Source of the DNA: Takakia lepidozioides
Lineage: Eukaryota > Streptophyta > Takakiopsida > Takakiales > Takakiaceae
DNA length: 64,000 nucleotides
Direction of reading: 5' to 3'
Assembly: GCA_030704615.1 (NCBI GenBank)
Contig: CM060732.1
Coordinates: 55,223,053 to 55,287,052, forward strand
Shown in pieces: positions 1 through 11,432 of this stretch (positions within the stretch are counted from its first letter, which is position 1; the number at the start of each line of letters is the position of its first letter). The notes below the pieces were generated by a model, which searched no databases, was not told the DNA's origin, and was given only the letters and a program-made list of their open reading frames with translations. Both the position numbers and the translations under genes were made by a program.

Positions 1-819
1 GATATGTCTCACCGTCTGAAGACTGAACCAGTACCACCCTGAAAACTAGCAGCAGGTTAATCCTTCAACGTTTTCAGTAAAAAGGCTCCAAATGTAAAAC
101 CCTGTACTAGGTATTTGTCACTGCATCTCATTTTTATGAAAGCTGAACATCGTACCACACATTTCTATGCATCAATGGTTGGTGTAGTTGGTGATGTGAG
201 AAACAAAGAAAGAAAGATCATATAAAATCCTGGTGAAGCTCAAGGAGCTTATGGGACAGTAGGAATTATAGAAGAAAGAGAACGATGAAGTCCTCAACAA
301 GCAGCCCAAAAACAACTATTTATCAACTAAGATGTAACGCCCCCCCATGCAGATACGCTGCCAAGCATTCGTTTGAGAGAAATGAGGGCACAGAACTTGG
401 AGGCCAGATAGAATCGCTGTCCGCTTATGTACTATTAAAGCAATTTCGTCAGTGCACTGCATGACCCAAGGTCAGCTTTTTGGCAATTCTTTGCACATTC
501 TCAGATCTATAGAAACAAACCATGGAATTATTCTTCTATCTCCACATAAGATGATGGTGTGGATTGCTGCGGGTACCTGGCGTGGCAATGCCGGACCCTA
601 CATCCTCGCAAGGGTTTGCAAGTAAGCCCTTTGGATCTCTAAAGAAAGGCACTGATATGGGTCTCGTTGCATGTATTTTGGGTGAATGTATTTGGGACTG
701 GTAACTGTGTCTACCTCAGTCAGGCATCTCGATTGTCCAATCGAGAATTTATTTTATACACACCACTGCAGTCATGCATCTCGACATACGTTGTGTGTGT
801 ATGTGTGAGGGAGAGAGAG
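1..819. other. no gene seen
   Basis: No open frame with coding character or splice-bounded exon was found on either strand. The stretch ends in a short GA-rich run that borders the 3' tail of the LINE fragment. Confidence 0.5.
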
Positions 820-1553
820 AGAGAAATGAAATGAAACGAAATGAAATGGTGCTTTATAACGTCCGCGGAAAGCTCATAGAGCTTATGGGACAAAATGGAA
901 AGAAAAAACATGAGAGAGGAAACAGAAAACCGGAGCCAGAAATAAGAACACTATTGTTCGAGTGATTGTCTAAGGGTGAGTGCCTCGTGCAGGAAAGCTG
1001 CCAAGCATTTCCGATCTTCATAGTGAAAGACTTCAATGAGAGATTGGGTTCCACGGTGGAATCTCCCACGGATCTCATAGTGTAGAGGGCAATAGAAGAA
1101 GTGTTCTTCAGTTTCGATTTCCTGGTTGCGCCCTGTGCAAGCTGGACATAGGCGGTCCTCCCGTTGCAGGTTTTCCCATCTGCCAGTCTCTATCCGTAGG
1201 TTGTGGGAGCCCACCCTGAACCGCCCCAATGCCCTCAGGAGAGAAGGAGATAAAGGTGCCGAAAGGTAGTTGGGCCGCAAGATTCTATCATCTCGGAGAA
1301 CCAAGAATGTTTCTCGATAGAAATGGAGCTTTGTCGTGAGGTTGGGTAACTTCCAAGTTATCCTGACATGTAGTTCCATAAGTTCCCGTCTAATGAGTCT
1401 GTTGCGGTCATGCTTGGATGTGATGTCCACCCATTCTGGATTCACTGGCAATAGTGAAGTAATAGAGAGTCCATGACGTTCAAAAAAGGTATCCACGCGA
1501 GCATACCAGGATTGTTTGAAACCTGCATTTTTGAGCGTAATAGATGTTGAGAG
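820..1553 (-). mobile_element. LINE-A, 5'-truncated copy (3' end only)
   Basis: Read on the minus strand, 1496 to 951 is one open frame of 181 residues. It matches the C-terminal part of the longer LINE at 47259-47828 almost word for word. It carries the zinc-knuckle-like pattern CPAC...H...YC that ends ORF2 of many plant non-LTR elements. After its stop comes a short 3' UTR and a tail of ATTTC-type pentamers near 820-850, the same tail as the copy ending near 47930. Homology stops near 1550, so this is a typical 5'-truncated insertion. The C-terminal frame is intact here, whereas the long copy is frameshifted in the zinc-knuckle region. Confidence 0.85.
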
Positions 1554-2042
1554 AGGGGTGTGGGGGGTTTAACCTATTGGACAACCTACACAAAGCATTT
1601 GTCAGGAAGTCTCCACTTGAAAATGTATCGTTTTTACCCTCGTCTGTCAGACTTCACAGGTCTGACAATGCAAGAGACGACAGACACCCCAACTCGGTTC
1701 TTTCTCTGAAGCAATCAGGAGCTGCTAATGATCTGTATTTGAGTAGTGTTTGCGTGCAGGCCAATTGGTGAACATAGAATGGATTGGGCATGAGTTCATG
1801 TCATATCCTTCACAGTGGTGGGACGACATGCTAAAGTGTTGTATATTGGCTCATGTATTCAATTCTGGTTACTGCAAGGACGATCTTTGTCTATCTCACC
1901 TGCAAGAGTGTTGGCTCAGTCAGGAGTTAATCCACCATAGTGTTGAAGTTGGTTTCTTTAAAGTTATGACTTGGTGTTTGAAGCCATGCTTGTGAACATT
2001 TGGTGGTTGTAGCCTGGTCTACTCGAAGCTGCGGCACAAGTT
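1554..2042. other. intergenic, nothing recognised
   Basis: Short open frames on the plus strand have no recognisable similarity and no splice context. Probably the upstream region of the PPR gene. Confidence 0.4.
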
Positions 2043-2333
2043 ATGAATGCTCAGCTCCTCACTCTGATTTCTCGGAAAAGAACAAGATCACCAGACTTGA
2101 GAAGTAAGAGCACCAAGGAGGTCATTTGGATTCAGAATTGGTTGAACCCTGCTTGGTTGAAAGCAGGACTGGCTTCCATGTCACATGGTCCAGTAGAATC
2201 TGATGATGGACGCAATGTGGAGGGACATCATGGAGCTCCACGCCGAAAATACAACAGGTATTATTTTGATGACGATACAGGTGTTCCGCCCCAAACAGAA
2301 AGAATCACTACACTGTATTCTCAAGGTAGATGA
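2043..2333 (+). other. leader segment shared by PPR paralogues
   Basis: This open stretch upstream of the PPR gene resembles the segment upstream of the minus-strand PPR gene (62288-62640). Shared features include an RSP motif, a Trp-Ile block, a YxFDD motif and a Gln-Thr-(Glu/Asp)-Arg ... LYSQ ending. It is followed by a donor-like site near 2324 (CAAG|GTAGAT), and an acceptor-like CAG lies just before the PPR start at 2464. Splicing the two would put the leader frame out of phase with the PPR frame. It is therefore probably a 5' UTR exon or upstream ORF, or a decayed coding exon. Confidence 0.45.
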
Positions 2334-2463
2334 CTGCAATGGTTTCTTAATCCTGTTACTTGTGTAGCAAGAAGGATGCCCTCATGAAGAGATATAGGGG
2401 CTTGAGATGCGTGATATGATTGAGTGTAAGGGATTGTAACTCCGGAGTTTTGACACATGCAGG

Positions 2464-5103
2464 ATGACAGGGCCCAATCCTCCACAGGTGTTAGTTGGAC
2501 ATGAGACTCGCGGCAGGGGCAGCATCTCCACCATGACCACTGCTTTGGAAAGAGGACCAAGGGAGGGAGTAAACAATATCTCCACTGGCACTTGTTGGGA
2601 TGCGAGGACACTATGTAAGGCAGGACGACCTAAGGAGGTGCTGCATATTTTGAACCAGCGAGGCGTTCGGGCTGACTCCGAAACATACGTGTGTCTCTTG
2701 CAGGAGTGCATCAACATGAAAGACCTAGAAGAGGGAAAGCAGGTGCACAACCACATTCTCCATAGTGGATTCAAACCAGACATATTTCTACTCAACACCA
2801 TTGTCAACATGTATACAAAGTGCAGGAGCTTGGTGGATGCACGTCATGTGTTTGACCAAATGCCTGAACGGACTTTGATTACATGGAACATAATGATTGC
2901 AGGATATGCCAGGCATGGGTGTGGTAGGGAGGCTTTCAAGTTTTATAAGCAGATGCAATGGGAAGGGGTGACACCAGACAGGGTCACATTCATTTGTGTT
3001 CTCAATGCATGTGCCAGCCTAGGAGCCTTGGAAATGGGCAGGGAGGTTCATGCCGACATCATTAGAGTTGGAATAACCTCATGTATAACTCTGGAGAATA
3101 CCCTTGTTGGTATGTACGCCAAATGTGCAAGCATGAAGGATGCGCATCAAGTGTTCGATTGTATGGCCAAACGAGACGTGGTCTCATGGAATGTCATGAT
3201 CGCTAGATATGCTCAGCATGGATGTAGTAGGGAGGCTTTCAAGATCTATGAGCGAATGCAAGGGGAAGGGGTAATGCCTGACAGGGTCACATTCATTAGT
3301 GTTCTCAGTGCCTGTGCAAGCCTAGGAGCCCTGGAAAAGGGCAAAGCGGTGCATGCTGACATCATCAAGGCTGGAGTCTTGTCATATATAAATTTGCAGA
3401 ATACCCTTTTGGACATGTATGCCAAATGTGGAAGTATGAAGGATTCACGGCAAGTGTTCGACAATATGGCTAAACGTGATGTGGTCTCGTGGAATGCCAT
3501 GATAGCAGGATATGCTCAGCGTGGTTGTAATAGGGAGGCTTTCAATCTCTATGAGGTAATGCAACAGGAAGGGATAACGCCTGACAAAGTCACGTTCATT
3601 TGCGTTCTCAATGCTTGTGCCAATGCAGAATCCCTGGAAAAGGGTAAAGAGATTCATACTGATATCATGACAGCTGGAATCACATCAGATATGATTCTCG
3701 AGACCGCCCTTGCCGCAATGTATGCCAAATGTGGGAGCATGAAGGATGCATGTCAAGTGTTCAACCACATGGCTACACGAAATGTGGTCTCCTGGACCAC
3801 AATGATTGCAGGATATGCTTTGCATGGCTGTGGTAAGGAGGCTCTGGAAATGTACGAGCAAATGCAACAGGATGGGATGAAGCCTGACAGGGTCATGTTC
3901 ATTTCCGTTCTTAATGCATGTGCCAGCCTAGGAGCTCTGCAGAAGGGCAGAGAGGTTCATGCTGCCATCATCAGAACTGGGATTCCGTCATACTTAAATT
4001 TGGAAAATTCTCTCATCGATATGTATGCTAAATGCAGGAACATGAAGAGTGCGCGTCAAGTGTTTGACAACATGACTCGGCGAGATGTGATCTCATGGAA
4101 CGCCATGATCACAGGATATGCTGAGGACGGGTGTGGTAGGGAAGCTTTGAGGATGTACGAGGAAATGCAATCGGAAGAGGTGACACCAGACATGGTCACA
4201 TATACTTGTGTCCTCAATGCATGTGCCAGCCTAGGAGCCCTGGAAAAGGGCAAACAGGTCCATGCTGACATCATCATAACTGGAATCTCGTCATACGTAA
4301 ATTTGGAGAATGCCCTTGTGGACATGTATGCCAAATGCGGGCGCATGAACTATGCGCATCAAGTATTCAACAATATTGCTCAAAGAAATGTGGTCTCCTG
4401 GAATACCATGATTGCAGGATATGCCCAGCAAGGTTGTGGTAGGGAGGCTTGCCAGATCTATAAAGAAATGCAGCGGGAAGGGGTGATGCCTGATGGAATC
4501 ACACTAGTTTGCATTCTCAACGTGTGTGCACGCCTAGGGGCCCTGGAAAAGGGCAAAGAGGTCCATTGTGACGCAATTGAGGCTGGAATTGCATCATATA
4601 TTAATTTGGAGAATACCCTTATTGACATGTATTCCAAATGTGGGAGCATGAAGGATGCCCGTGAAGTGTTCGACAATATGGCTCAACGAGACTCTATCTC
4701 CTGGAGTGCGATGATTGCTGGATGTGCCCAGCATGGGTGTGGTAGAGAGGCCCTGCAACTATTTGAACAAATGCAACTTCAAGGCTTGAAGCCCGACGGT
4801 ATTACTTTAACATCTATTCTCTCTGCGTGTAGCCGTGTGGGTCTAGTAGATGAAGGTTGTCACTACTTTGGTTTCATGAGTCGGAAACTTGGCCTCAGTC
4901 CTACCGTGGAGCATTTCAGCTGCATGGTGGACCTTCTTGGCCGTGCAGGAAGATTGGATGAAGCAGAGGACATCATTAGGAAAATGCCAATCGAACCAGA
5001 TCCTGGGGTGTGGGGGGCCTTGCTGGGTGCTTGTAGAATGCACGGCAAGGTTGAGCTTGCAGAATGTGTGGCAAAAAGGCATATGACTCTTGGACACACA
5101 TAA
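2464..5103 (+). CDS. PLS-class PPR protein, lacks E/DYW domains
   Basis: An intronless frame of 879 residues starts at an ATG just after a CAG acceptor-like site. From about residue 55 it is a continuous array of PPR motifs in the P-L-S pattern, with repeated MYAKCxSMKDAxQVFD, DVVSWNxMIAGYA and NACASLGALEKG blocks. The same block recurs every 303 bp (from 3001, 3304, 3607, 3910, 4213 and 4516), so about eight triplets of 101 residues are present. Such proteins bind organellar RNA and usually end in E and DYW (cytidine deaminase) domains for C-to-U editing. Here the frame reaches the start of the E region (WGALLGACRMHG...) and ends after about 15 unrelated residues. No E or DYW sequence follows. 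It may act with a separate DYW protein or be a truncated pseudogene. The paralogue at 59916-62135 is complete. Confidence 0.85.
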   Translation: MTGPNPPQVLVGHETRGRGSISTMTTALERGPREGVNNISTGTCWDARTLCKAGRPKEVLHILNQRGVRADSETYVCLLQECINMKDLEEGKQVHNHILHSGFKPDIFLLNTIVNMYTKCRSLVDARHVFDQMPERTLITWNIMIAGYARHGCGREAFKFYKQMQWEGVTPDRVTFICVLNACASLGALEMGREVHADIIRVGITSCITLENTLVGMYAKCASMKDAHQVFDCMAKRDVVSWNVMIARYAQHGCSREAFKIYERMQGEGVMPDRVTFISVLSACASLGALEKGKAVHADIIKAGVLSYINLQNTLLDMYAKCGSMKDSRQVFDNMAKRDVVSWNAMIAGYAQRGCNREAFNLYEVMQQEGITPDKVTFICVLNACANAESLEKGKEIHTDIMTAGITSDMILETALAAMYAKCGSMKDACQVFNHMATRNVVSWTTMIAGYALHGCGKEALEMYEQMQQDGMKPDRVMFISVLNACASLGALQKGREVHAAIIRTGIPSYLNLENSLIDMYAKCRNMKSARQVFDNMTRRDVISWNAMITGYAEDGCGREALRMYEEMQSEEVTPDMVTYTCVLNACASLGALEKGKQVHADIIITGISSYVNLENALVDMYAKCGRMNYAHQVFNNIAQRNVVSWNTMIAGYAQQGCGREACQIYKEMQREGVMPDGITLVCILNVCARLGALEKGKEVHCDAIEAGIASYINLENTLIDMYSKCGSMKDAREVFDNMAQRDSISWSAMIAGCAQHGCGREALQLFEQMQLQGLKPDGITLTSILSACSRVGLVDEGCHYFGFMSRKLGLSPTVEHFSCMVDLLGRAGRLDEAEDIIRKMPIEPDPGVWGALLGACRMHGKVELAECVAKRHMTLGHT

Positions 5104-6007
5104 TCAGGACCAGAACCAGACTAACTCTTAGACATGTAGACGTGGCACTAAGCAGTCAGCCTCAATTTAGCTTTCGTACTTTGTCTGGCTGCCTTGCGCT
5201 GGGAGTGAAGAGAAACATGTTCCTAGACCCCCAGCGAGGATCCTATAACTGGAGACAGCATCTCTTCCCTAATGCCACTCAACAATCGAATAAGCTCATG
5301 TGACAGAGGTCTGATGGCAATCATGCAGGAACAAATCAGATGTTTTTTCTTGGATTTCCCTTGCAGCTGGTAAATCTTTACACAATAGTTCAGGATTAGG
5401 AAACACATAACTGTCATGATCACATAAAAATAGTCCAGGGTGGGAAGATTGCATCACTTTGCGCTTGTTGAATGCCACTTTTGGCAAACCAAGTGTCATT
5501 TGCACATGCCAAAACCAAGACAGTGCTGAAGTGACAAAGATTTAAGGAGAGTACAATTCCCGTCTTCAGTGAGGAACCTACAAGAGGTTACAACAATGTT
5601 TGGCCAATGCCACCCATTGCAGGCCTAACCTGTCGCTTGGTCGGAACTTCCATGGTATTGTCTGTCATGACAAAGCATATGGCACAATATCTAATTAAAA
5701 CATCACCTCTTGCTGCCCTCTTGGAGCCTCCCAGTCTTTGACTGAAGCCTTCTGCATTGAGGACCAGATCGGCCTGGCAGCTTACCAGCATTGGGAATTG
5801 GGCTTTTGCCTTTTGCTGTGGGTTTTCTTGTTCTTGTACTTTGTCCATGGGCTCGCAGGGCCCATGGGTGTCATACAACTTCTGGTCTTTCTTTCACCCT
5901 TGCAGTGATCTCTCCAGAGCCATCTAGCACCGGCAGTACACACTAATTTGAATGTCCACTGACTCCTAGTTCAGGGCTTACCAGGCCGGACACCCAATCC
6001 TCCAAAC
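5104..6007. other. intergenic; FANCL 3' flank
   Basis: No PPR E/DYW sequence was found after the truncated PPR gene. The right side is the 3' flank of the minus-strand FANCL gene. Open frames here lack family features. Confidence 0.4.
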
Positions 6008-9000
6008 CTACTTAGGACTGCACTTGATCATTATCGGATGTGAGCAGTGCGGGCAAGTGCCAAACAGTACATCAAAGGACCTGCAAGCATGCAAGAGTGT
6101 ACTGCGTTAGTGCTAAGATTCCATACGAGTTACCTACTGGTCAAGCTTGAATGTCGAAATGCATATACACTCCACACAAGGGACAAGGGACTGTCCAATG
6201 TGTGAGTGCTTGAATGACGATTTCAAGTCAAACCGTGGGACAAATCTTATACAAGACAGGGAGTGACAATGCAAGAAGCTTCAGAGATGGATGACTCACC
6301 TACGAGTAGTTGGGACAGCCTGGAACCACTCAATGAGACAGGCACTGTGAAATGGACGCCCACAGCTGCCATTGTCACACACGCGGTCTGGGACGCTGCC
6401 TTCCTTGCCAGCATCACCACCATGTCCTGTACCTACTTCATGTTCCCCATTGATCCAGATTATAAATTTGGGGATTGAAGAGAGGAGATCTGGGGTAGAT
6501 AGAGAGGAAAAGTATACCAGCCGTGATAACACCAGTATGAAATTTGAGTGTTAGTTCTGACTACAACTGAAATCTGACTGTTCTATTGAGAAAATTAGAT
6601 TTGCACCTGCGTCAGGCCAAGCATTGGGTATGCTTTCCTCCAAGCGATATGCATATTTGTGTGCATGTATGAAGTCATTATTCCTGGCTAGAGGAGGCTG
6701 CCCAGTCGCGTTTTAATCTGGGGTCTAGTCAGAATTGAATTAATATGAGGTTCAGGCAAAAAAAAACGGGAGGGAAGATGCGGCTACCGTCAGGCAAGCG
6801 ATAAGTATAGCAAACGATGCAGTTGGCACTGATATCCTCCTGGTCAGTATCTTGTGGGGATGGGAATGTGAGCTCCAACACCTCTTCCAAATTCACACGC
6901 ACTAGCCTCTCCACCTTCCTGTGATGGTTTCAGAAACATGTTCACGTCCCATGTACTAAAAGCACTTAAATTTATGCTCTCTCTACTCTCCCTTCCCCCT
7001 TCCCCACCTCTTTCCCTTGAGTAATACTCCTTACGACCAAGCATCACAGATACGATGCAAGGGGAAAGAGAGACAACATACCAGCGTCCCATGTTGGTGT
7101 CCAAGTGTTTCCTTAAGGGTGCAATTGCCATGTCTGAACCAAAAAACCGGCACCTGCAAACCTTGGGGAAACACAGGAACCCATGTCATAAGAGAAACGG
7201 TCAAATTGGTCTAGACCCACATATAGACAGGAAACGTACTTTGAATGTCTAATTCAGGAATCATGAGGCTTGCACGCATGAGTAGAAGGAAGACGATACA
7301 GAAATTCATGAGATAAAATACCTACTCTGGCATGGATCGTGGCGACAAGGGGTCAACTGTGATTGACAATGAGCAATGGCCACCTGGCAATGCAAAAGCT
7401 CAACATCAAGGTCCACTCTATTATGCTCTGCACAACTGAGCTTGAGCAAAGCATGTTCAAAAGAACCTATTCTGCATAGATGAGGACTGTTCATATTACA
7501 AGAGTGTCCAGTGACGGAATCAGATTCTAACGAGCCACCCTGAAGCTGACTACTAGCTAAGGTAAGTACCAAGAGCCTGCTCTGGCAGTTCTCACAGTGA
7601 AGTACCAGTACCCAATATACTCAAAATGCTACAGTTCTGTGACTAAAAAGGTTTAACCTGAAAGAACTCAGCTGACTCCAAAACAGCACTTCTGAATAGC
7701 AGTACAAATCATCACATCACAAACTGGTGGTTACATTTGAGTGCTTCAAATAGGAACGATGAAGATTGAGCACAATACACCTACCCAGTGCGATACGGCG
7801 GAAGCTATTGGCACGTGAAGGGTGTTCTGGTTCCATCACCCAGACATGCTTGTCAATGTCCTCCATTACAGTCCAAAAATCTTGGTAACGGGCCACCGCC
7901 TACATCAACACAGGCTACGAAGCACATCAACAAGCGGCCCTGATATAATTTGGACTTCTTATACTTATCAAAGTTGACCTTAATTTTATCCTGGCTCCTC
8001 ATGCAATTCAATGCATTGGGTCGAGTATTGGGTGGACCAAGATGGTCAGTCCAACTTAAAAGACCTGGCCATTGTGCCATACCACAAACAGGTGAAGGCC
8101 TCCATTGCTGCTCTACTTCATTCATCAAATGCCCACTCACAATCACAATTTTTCATGTGACTGAGTAAACTAGGTTTGAACTGTTTCTCATACAGACCTC
8201 ATGTAACCTGCCCAGCATGTGTTTGTAGAAGGTTCATCATGAATGTCTCCAATATCAAGCTCAATACAGAGTGACCATTGAAAAAGACCATTGCCCATTG
8301 CCCAAAGTCAACAAACAAAAATCCTTGGAATTTGAAAATGGAATGAGACTGACAAGTTTGAATTGGGAGAGAACATCCTTCAGGCTCCCCCCTGGTCGCC
8401 ACCTCAGCTCCACTGCAATAGGGAGGTCCTGTGAAAGTACCAGTATCACATGAAAAGGAATAATTACCCCCCATGCTGCAGTGAAAACAATAAATGACCA
8501 AAATTGCCAAAGACAGAAACCTTTGATCGTCTCCACTCTGGCCCACAGTCTACAAGTTAGTCACCCAGCTTTACTATGAATGAGAACCATGCTTATGTGC
8601 TTGGCCTGTTCTAGCAGCTTCTCATATATCTCCTCACTGAGCTGCAGTGTGCGGCTCAGAACCTGTCAAATTGAAAACATCACGAGCCATTCAGCCTTCA
8701 CAAATATGCCACTTTTCAATTAAAAACTCGTGACAAGCAGAAAAGGACTCACAGCGGTGGCCAAGGGCTCTTTTTCTGGGTAATCAGATGTCATGTCTAT
8801 CTGCACAAGATGTTCCCGCCCACCTTGGTCACTGCATCAACCAAAAAGCATGCATGAATGGTCAATATTTACAATACCCAACATACAAATGCCAATTTCT
8901 GGCCAGCAGAGAAAAACTCAATCCAACGACCATTCCAGAGTGTTTCTGTGGGATGCCTCTCTTCCAGTGTATGACTCTCCTTCATTTTGTTCTCCTGTGA

Positions 9001-10652
9001 GGTAGTTGACTCTATAAGCTGCATTGCTGTAATGTTGTCTAATTTTGCTACAGCTTTTGTGTATTAGAGACCTTCAAGCAGTCATTGATTAGTACTACAA
9101 AGGGAGGAATAACTTACAAAATTCGTAGATGGAGAGACATTAGGTCAGGTGCTAGCACCGCTATTTGCTCCCAGCCAATTGTTTCTATCTGGACAATGCC
9201 AACACCAAAATGCTTGTGGACGGTTAAAGCGAGAAATTTGAAGTCACTTCTGCATAACAGAAACGCACAGGGATAAACTTTCTCCTCTTTTAAGAATTGT
9301 GCAAACAAGTCCAACAAAAAACTATCATCGGGATTGAGGATGCTTCAGTATGAGGGCTAAGTGTTTCCCTCTGACAACCCATGAGAATGCTTGTTCATAG
9401 ACACAAATCAAGTTCAGGCTGATTAGAAGATTACCTGCACTGAGACTGTTATGCTGATAGCACAATCTACTGGCCTGAATGCTTATCATAACCTTTTGTA
9501 GGGTGGCAACAAGGAAACTAATGACTTACCTCTGACCAAAGATGAATATAGAAGGATGCCGGTGGTAATGTCGCCCGTGGTTGAGCTCGAACTATACTTT
9601 CCTGATACACACAGTTTTTAGTCTTACCTTGCACAACCAAAAGCCGAAACATGAAAGGAGATGACATTGCAATATGCTCACAGTAAATATGAATCACCAA
9701 ACCACATGCAAACTCACCAGAATATCCTGGAGTTCCTCCATGAATGTTGCCACATCCGTACTTTGATTTAGTCGCTGTCAAGTGCCCCCGGGAAGAAACT
9801 CAGCATCTTATTTCAGCAATGAACCTCAGTAATTTTTAATCCCCTTCTGCATAACCCAATGGCTGTCATATTTTACTGTAGGGGCATGAAGGCATGGACC
9901 CTCCCATGTCCTAGGACACTTGGTTCAATGCCAAATTTCAGCTAGAATCTGTTTGTGCAATCTGATTGGCATCCACCCCGCAGTTTAGTGCAACCATGTG
10001 GTGGCAGGATTCGGTCTGCAGGGCTTGACGCCAGGGAAAGTGAAATAAACTGATTGACCGTCAAATCTGAACGTTGGCTAGAATTGAACCTTCCGATATC
10101 GTGATATAGCCCTCCTACCAGCGAAACAATTTCGGGTCCAGGACACTCACTCTAGTTACTAACCTCAAGAGCTCCAGGACATGAGCATAATCTCTACAGT
10201 ACATAGGAATCAAGACAGCGATCCAACCTCTTGCAAGACATGTTCAAACCCTTTCAACATCGCACGAAGCTCGGAATCGCAGTCCAGCTTCGCATCGCGC
10301 AGTGAAACCTTTCCCGCAACCTTGAGGGAGGGCACGTTGCGCACCCCGAAAGCAAATTCCCGACCCTGTACGAGAAGTGGACGATGAACGGGGAGACTGA
10401 CCGTATTCACTTGATCCACCCAAACATAACTCGTTGCTGTGAACTGTTTTTTCCACAATCTTTTTGGAGAGCAACGCCAACAACCATATGAATTCCAGTC
10501 TGTCCTGTACTGGCAGTAGTCCTACTGAACGAGAACTCAAATCAGATCGCGACCCAAATGCCTCCCTCTCACCAGACCTCTTGAAGGTCTAGCCAGATAA
10601 ATTCCCAACTCCCCCATCCTGCAGTCTCCTCTACTCCAGTCATACTAGACAT
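6008..10652 (-). CDS. FANCL: FANCL, Fanconi anaemia-type E3 ubiquitin ligase (13 exons)
   Basis: Exons, 5' to 3' on minus: 10652-10573, 10396-10228, 9774-9718, 9601-9530, 9188-9118, 8831-8753, 8428-8354, 7899-7785, 7383-7326, 7153-7082, 6918-6788, 6399-6300, 6080-6008. They sum to 1152 bp (383 aa; human FANCL is 375). All junctions are GT-AG and in phase. Order: N-terminal ELF region (LLVQGREFAF, ATFMEELQDIL), RWD-like UBC domain (IGWEQIAVL, GREHLVQIDM, DFWTVMEDIDKHVW, SRANSFRRIALG), then a C-terminal RING/PHD-like finger from about residue 315 with CIVC, CDNGSCGRPFHSACLIEW and CPHC. In the Fanconi pathway FANCL monoubiquitinates FANCD2/FANCI during interstrand-crosslink repair; plants keep the protein. 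Exons 3-13 are firm. Exon 1 and its ATG rest on splice sites and phase only, because that end is poorly conserved. Confidence 0.93.
10060..10141 (-). mobile_element. tRNA-like SINE head in FANCL intron 2
   Basis: On the minus strand a B-box-like GGTTCAATTCT follows a degenerate A-box-like stretch (TCGCTGGTAGGAG) at roughly tRNA spacing. It lies in the intron between FANCL exons 2 and 3. It could be the decayed head of a tRNA-derived SINE; no tail or target duplication was identified. Confidence 0.3.
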
Positions 10653-10868
10653 CACTCGCAGCTCAGAGTGGGTCCGTTCACAACAAGAGACATACAGACT
10701 CAAGAGGTGCTAGAGACCTACCTGAAGAGGGAGGAGCACACGATACGCAGTGAAGTCAGGATTAAGAGGCAGCAGCGTGGGCGCCATCGCTGCAGCTCAA
10801 CCCTTCGCTTTCCTTTCTCTCTGTGCTCCTCTCTCGAACCTTGCGTTCTTGTTTTCCTTCTTGAAAGC

Positions 10869-11432
10869 CTCAGAATTTTGTGTGGCCTCGTCGTAATGAG
10901 GCCGCATGGTGCAGAGGGGACATGGACCTGATAGCGGGCCCCGCTACATTAAAACGATCCCTATTCCCCGTTTCTCTTATATATGAAAAAATCTAGAGGG
11001 CTTTGGCATGGTGGAGGTTATGGTCTGGTGGTAGGTCGATGGCGATGTGGCGATGAATGTCTCGGGTTCCATTCCTTGAACGTGGTTCCCAGTGGTAGGT
11101 GCTATCTACAACCACCTCTATGGGAGGTGTGCAGTGTGGGTATATAACTATTCTCGTGCAGATAGTTTCAGCTTGGTGGGTTGTGCAATACCTTTATGTA
11201 AAAAATCCTAAGACTACCTGCATGGAGGTAGTTACATACCCACACCTCCCATAGAGGTGATTAGATAGCACCTACCACTGGAACCACGTTCAAGGAAGTA
11301 GTTGTAAATTTCATATGCCAAAAAAAATTCTAAGTCCTTGCTGCATGAAGGTAGTTTGCTCGTATATTAATGAGACGGCGGGCCCCATCGTCTGACCAGC
11401 CTCATTACGACGAGGCCACACAAAATTCTGAG
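10869..11432. mobile_element. 564-bp fold-back element with nested inverted repeats
   Basis: The outer arms 10869-10902 and 11399-11432 are perfect 34-bp inverted repeats. Inside lies a second inverted repeat of about 70-80 bp (11071-11149 against 11232-11299) at roughly 90% identity by eye, differing by a few small gaps. The left half also holds a tRNA-like segment near 11005-11075, with A-box-like TGGTCTGGTGG and B-box-like GGGTTCCATTCC. So a SINE-like unit appears once with its head and once inverted without it. The element sits about 220 bp upstream of the FANCL start. It could be a fold-back/MITE-like transposon or an inverted SINE pair. No clear target duplication was seen. Confidence 0.8.

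Noticed and set aside
2321-5097. Several minus-strand open frames antisense to the PPR gene
   Set aside because: They mirror the 303-bp repeat of the PPR gene in another frame and have no independent features.
5104-6007. A spliced E/DYW exon completing the first PPR gene
   Set aside because: No E/E+/DYW motif in any frame before the FANCL 3' end, and no good donor near the point where homology stops.
8568-8650. Minus-strand segment VLSRTLQLSEEIYEKLLEQAK with an acceptor-like CAG, as an extra FANCL exon
   Set aside because: Exons 8831-8753 and 8428-8354 join directly and give exactly the spacing of human FANCL; the segment has no FANCL similarity and would add residues where the family has none.
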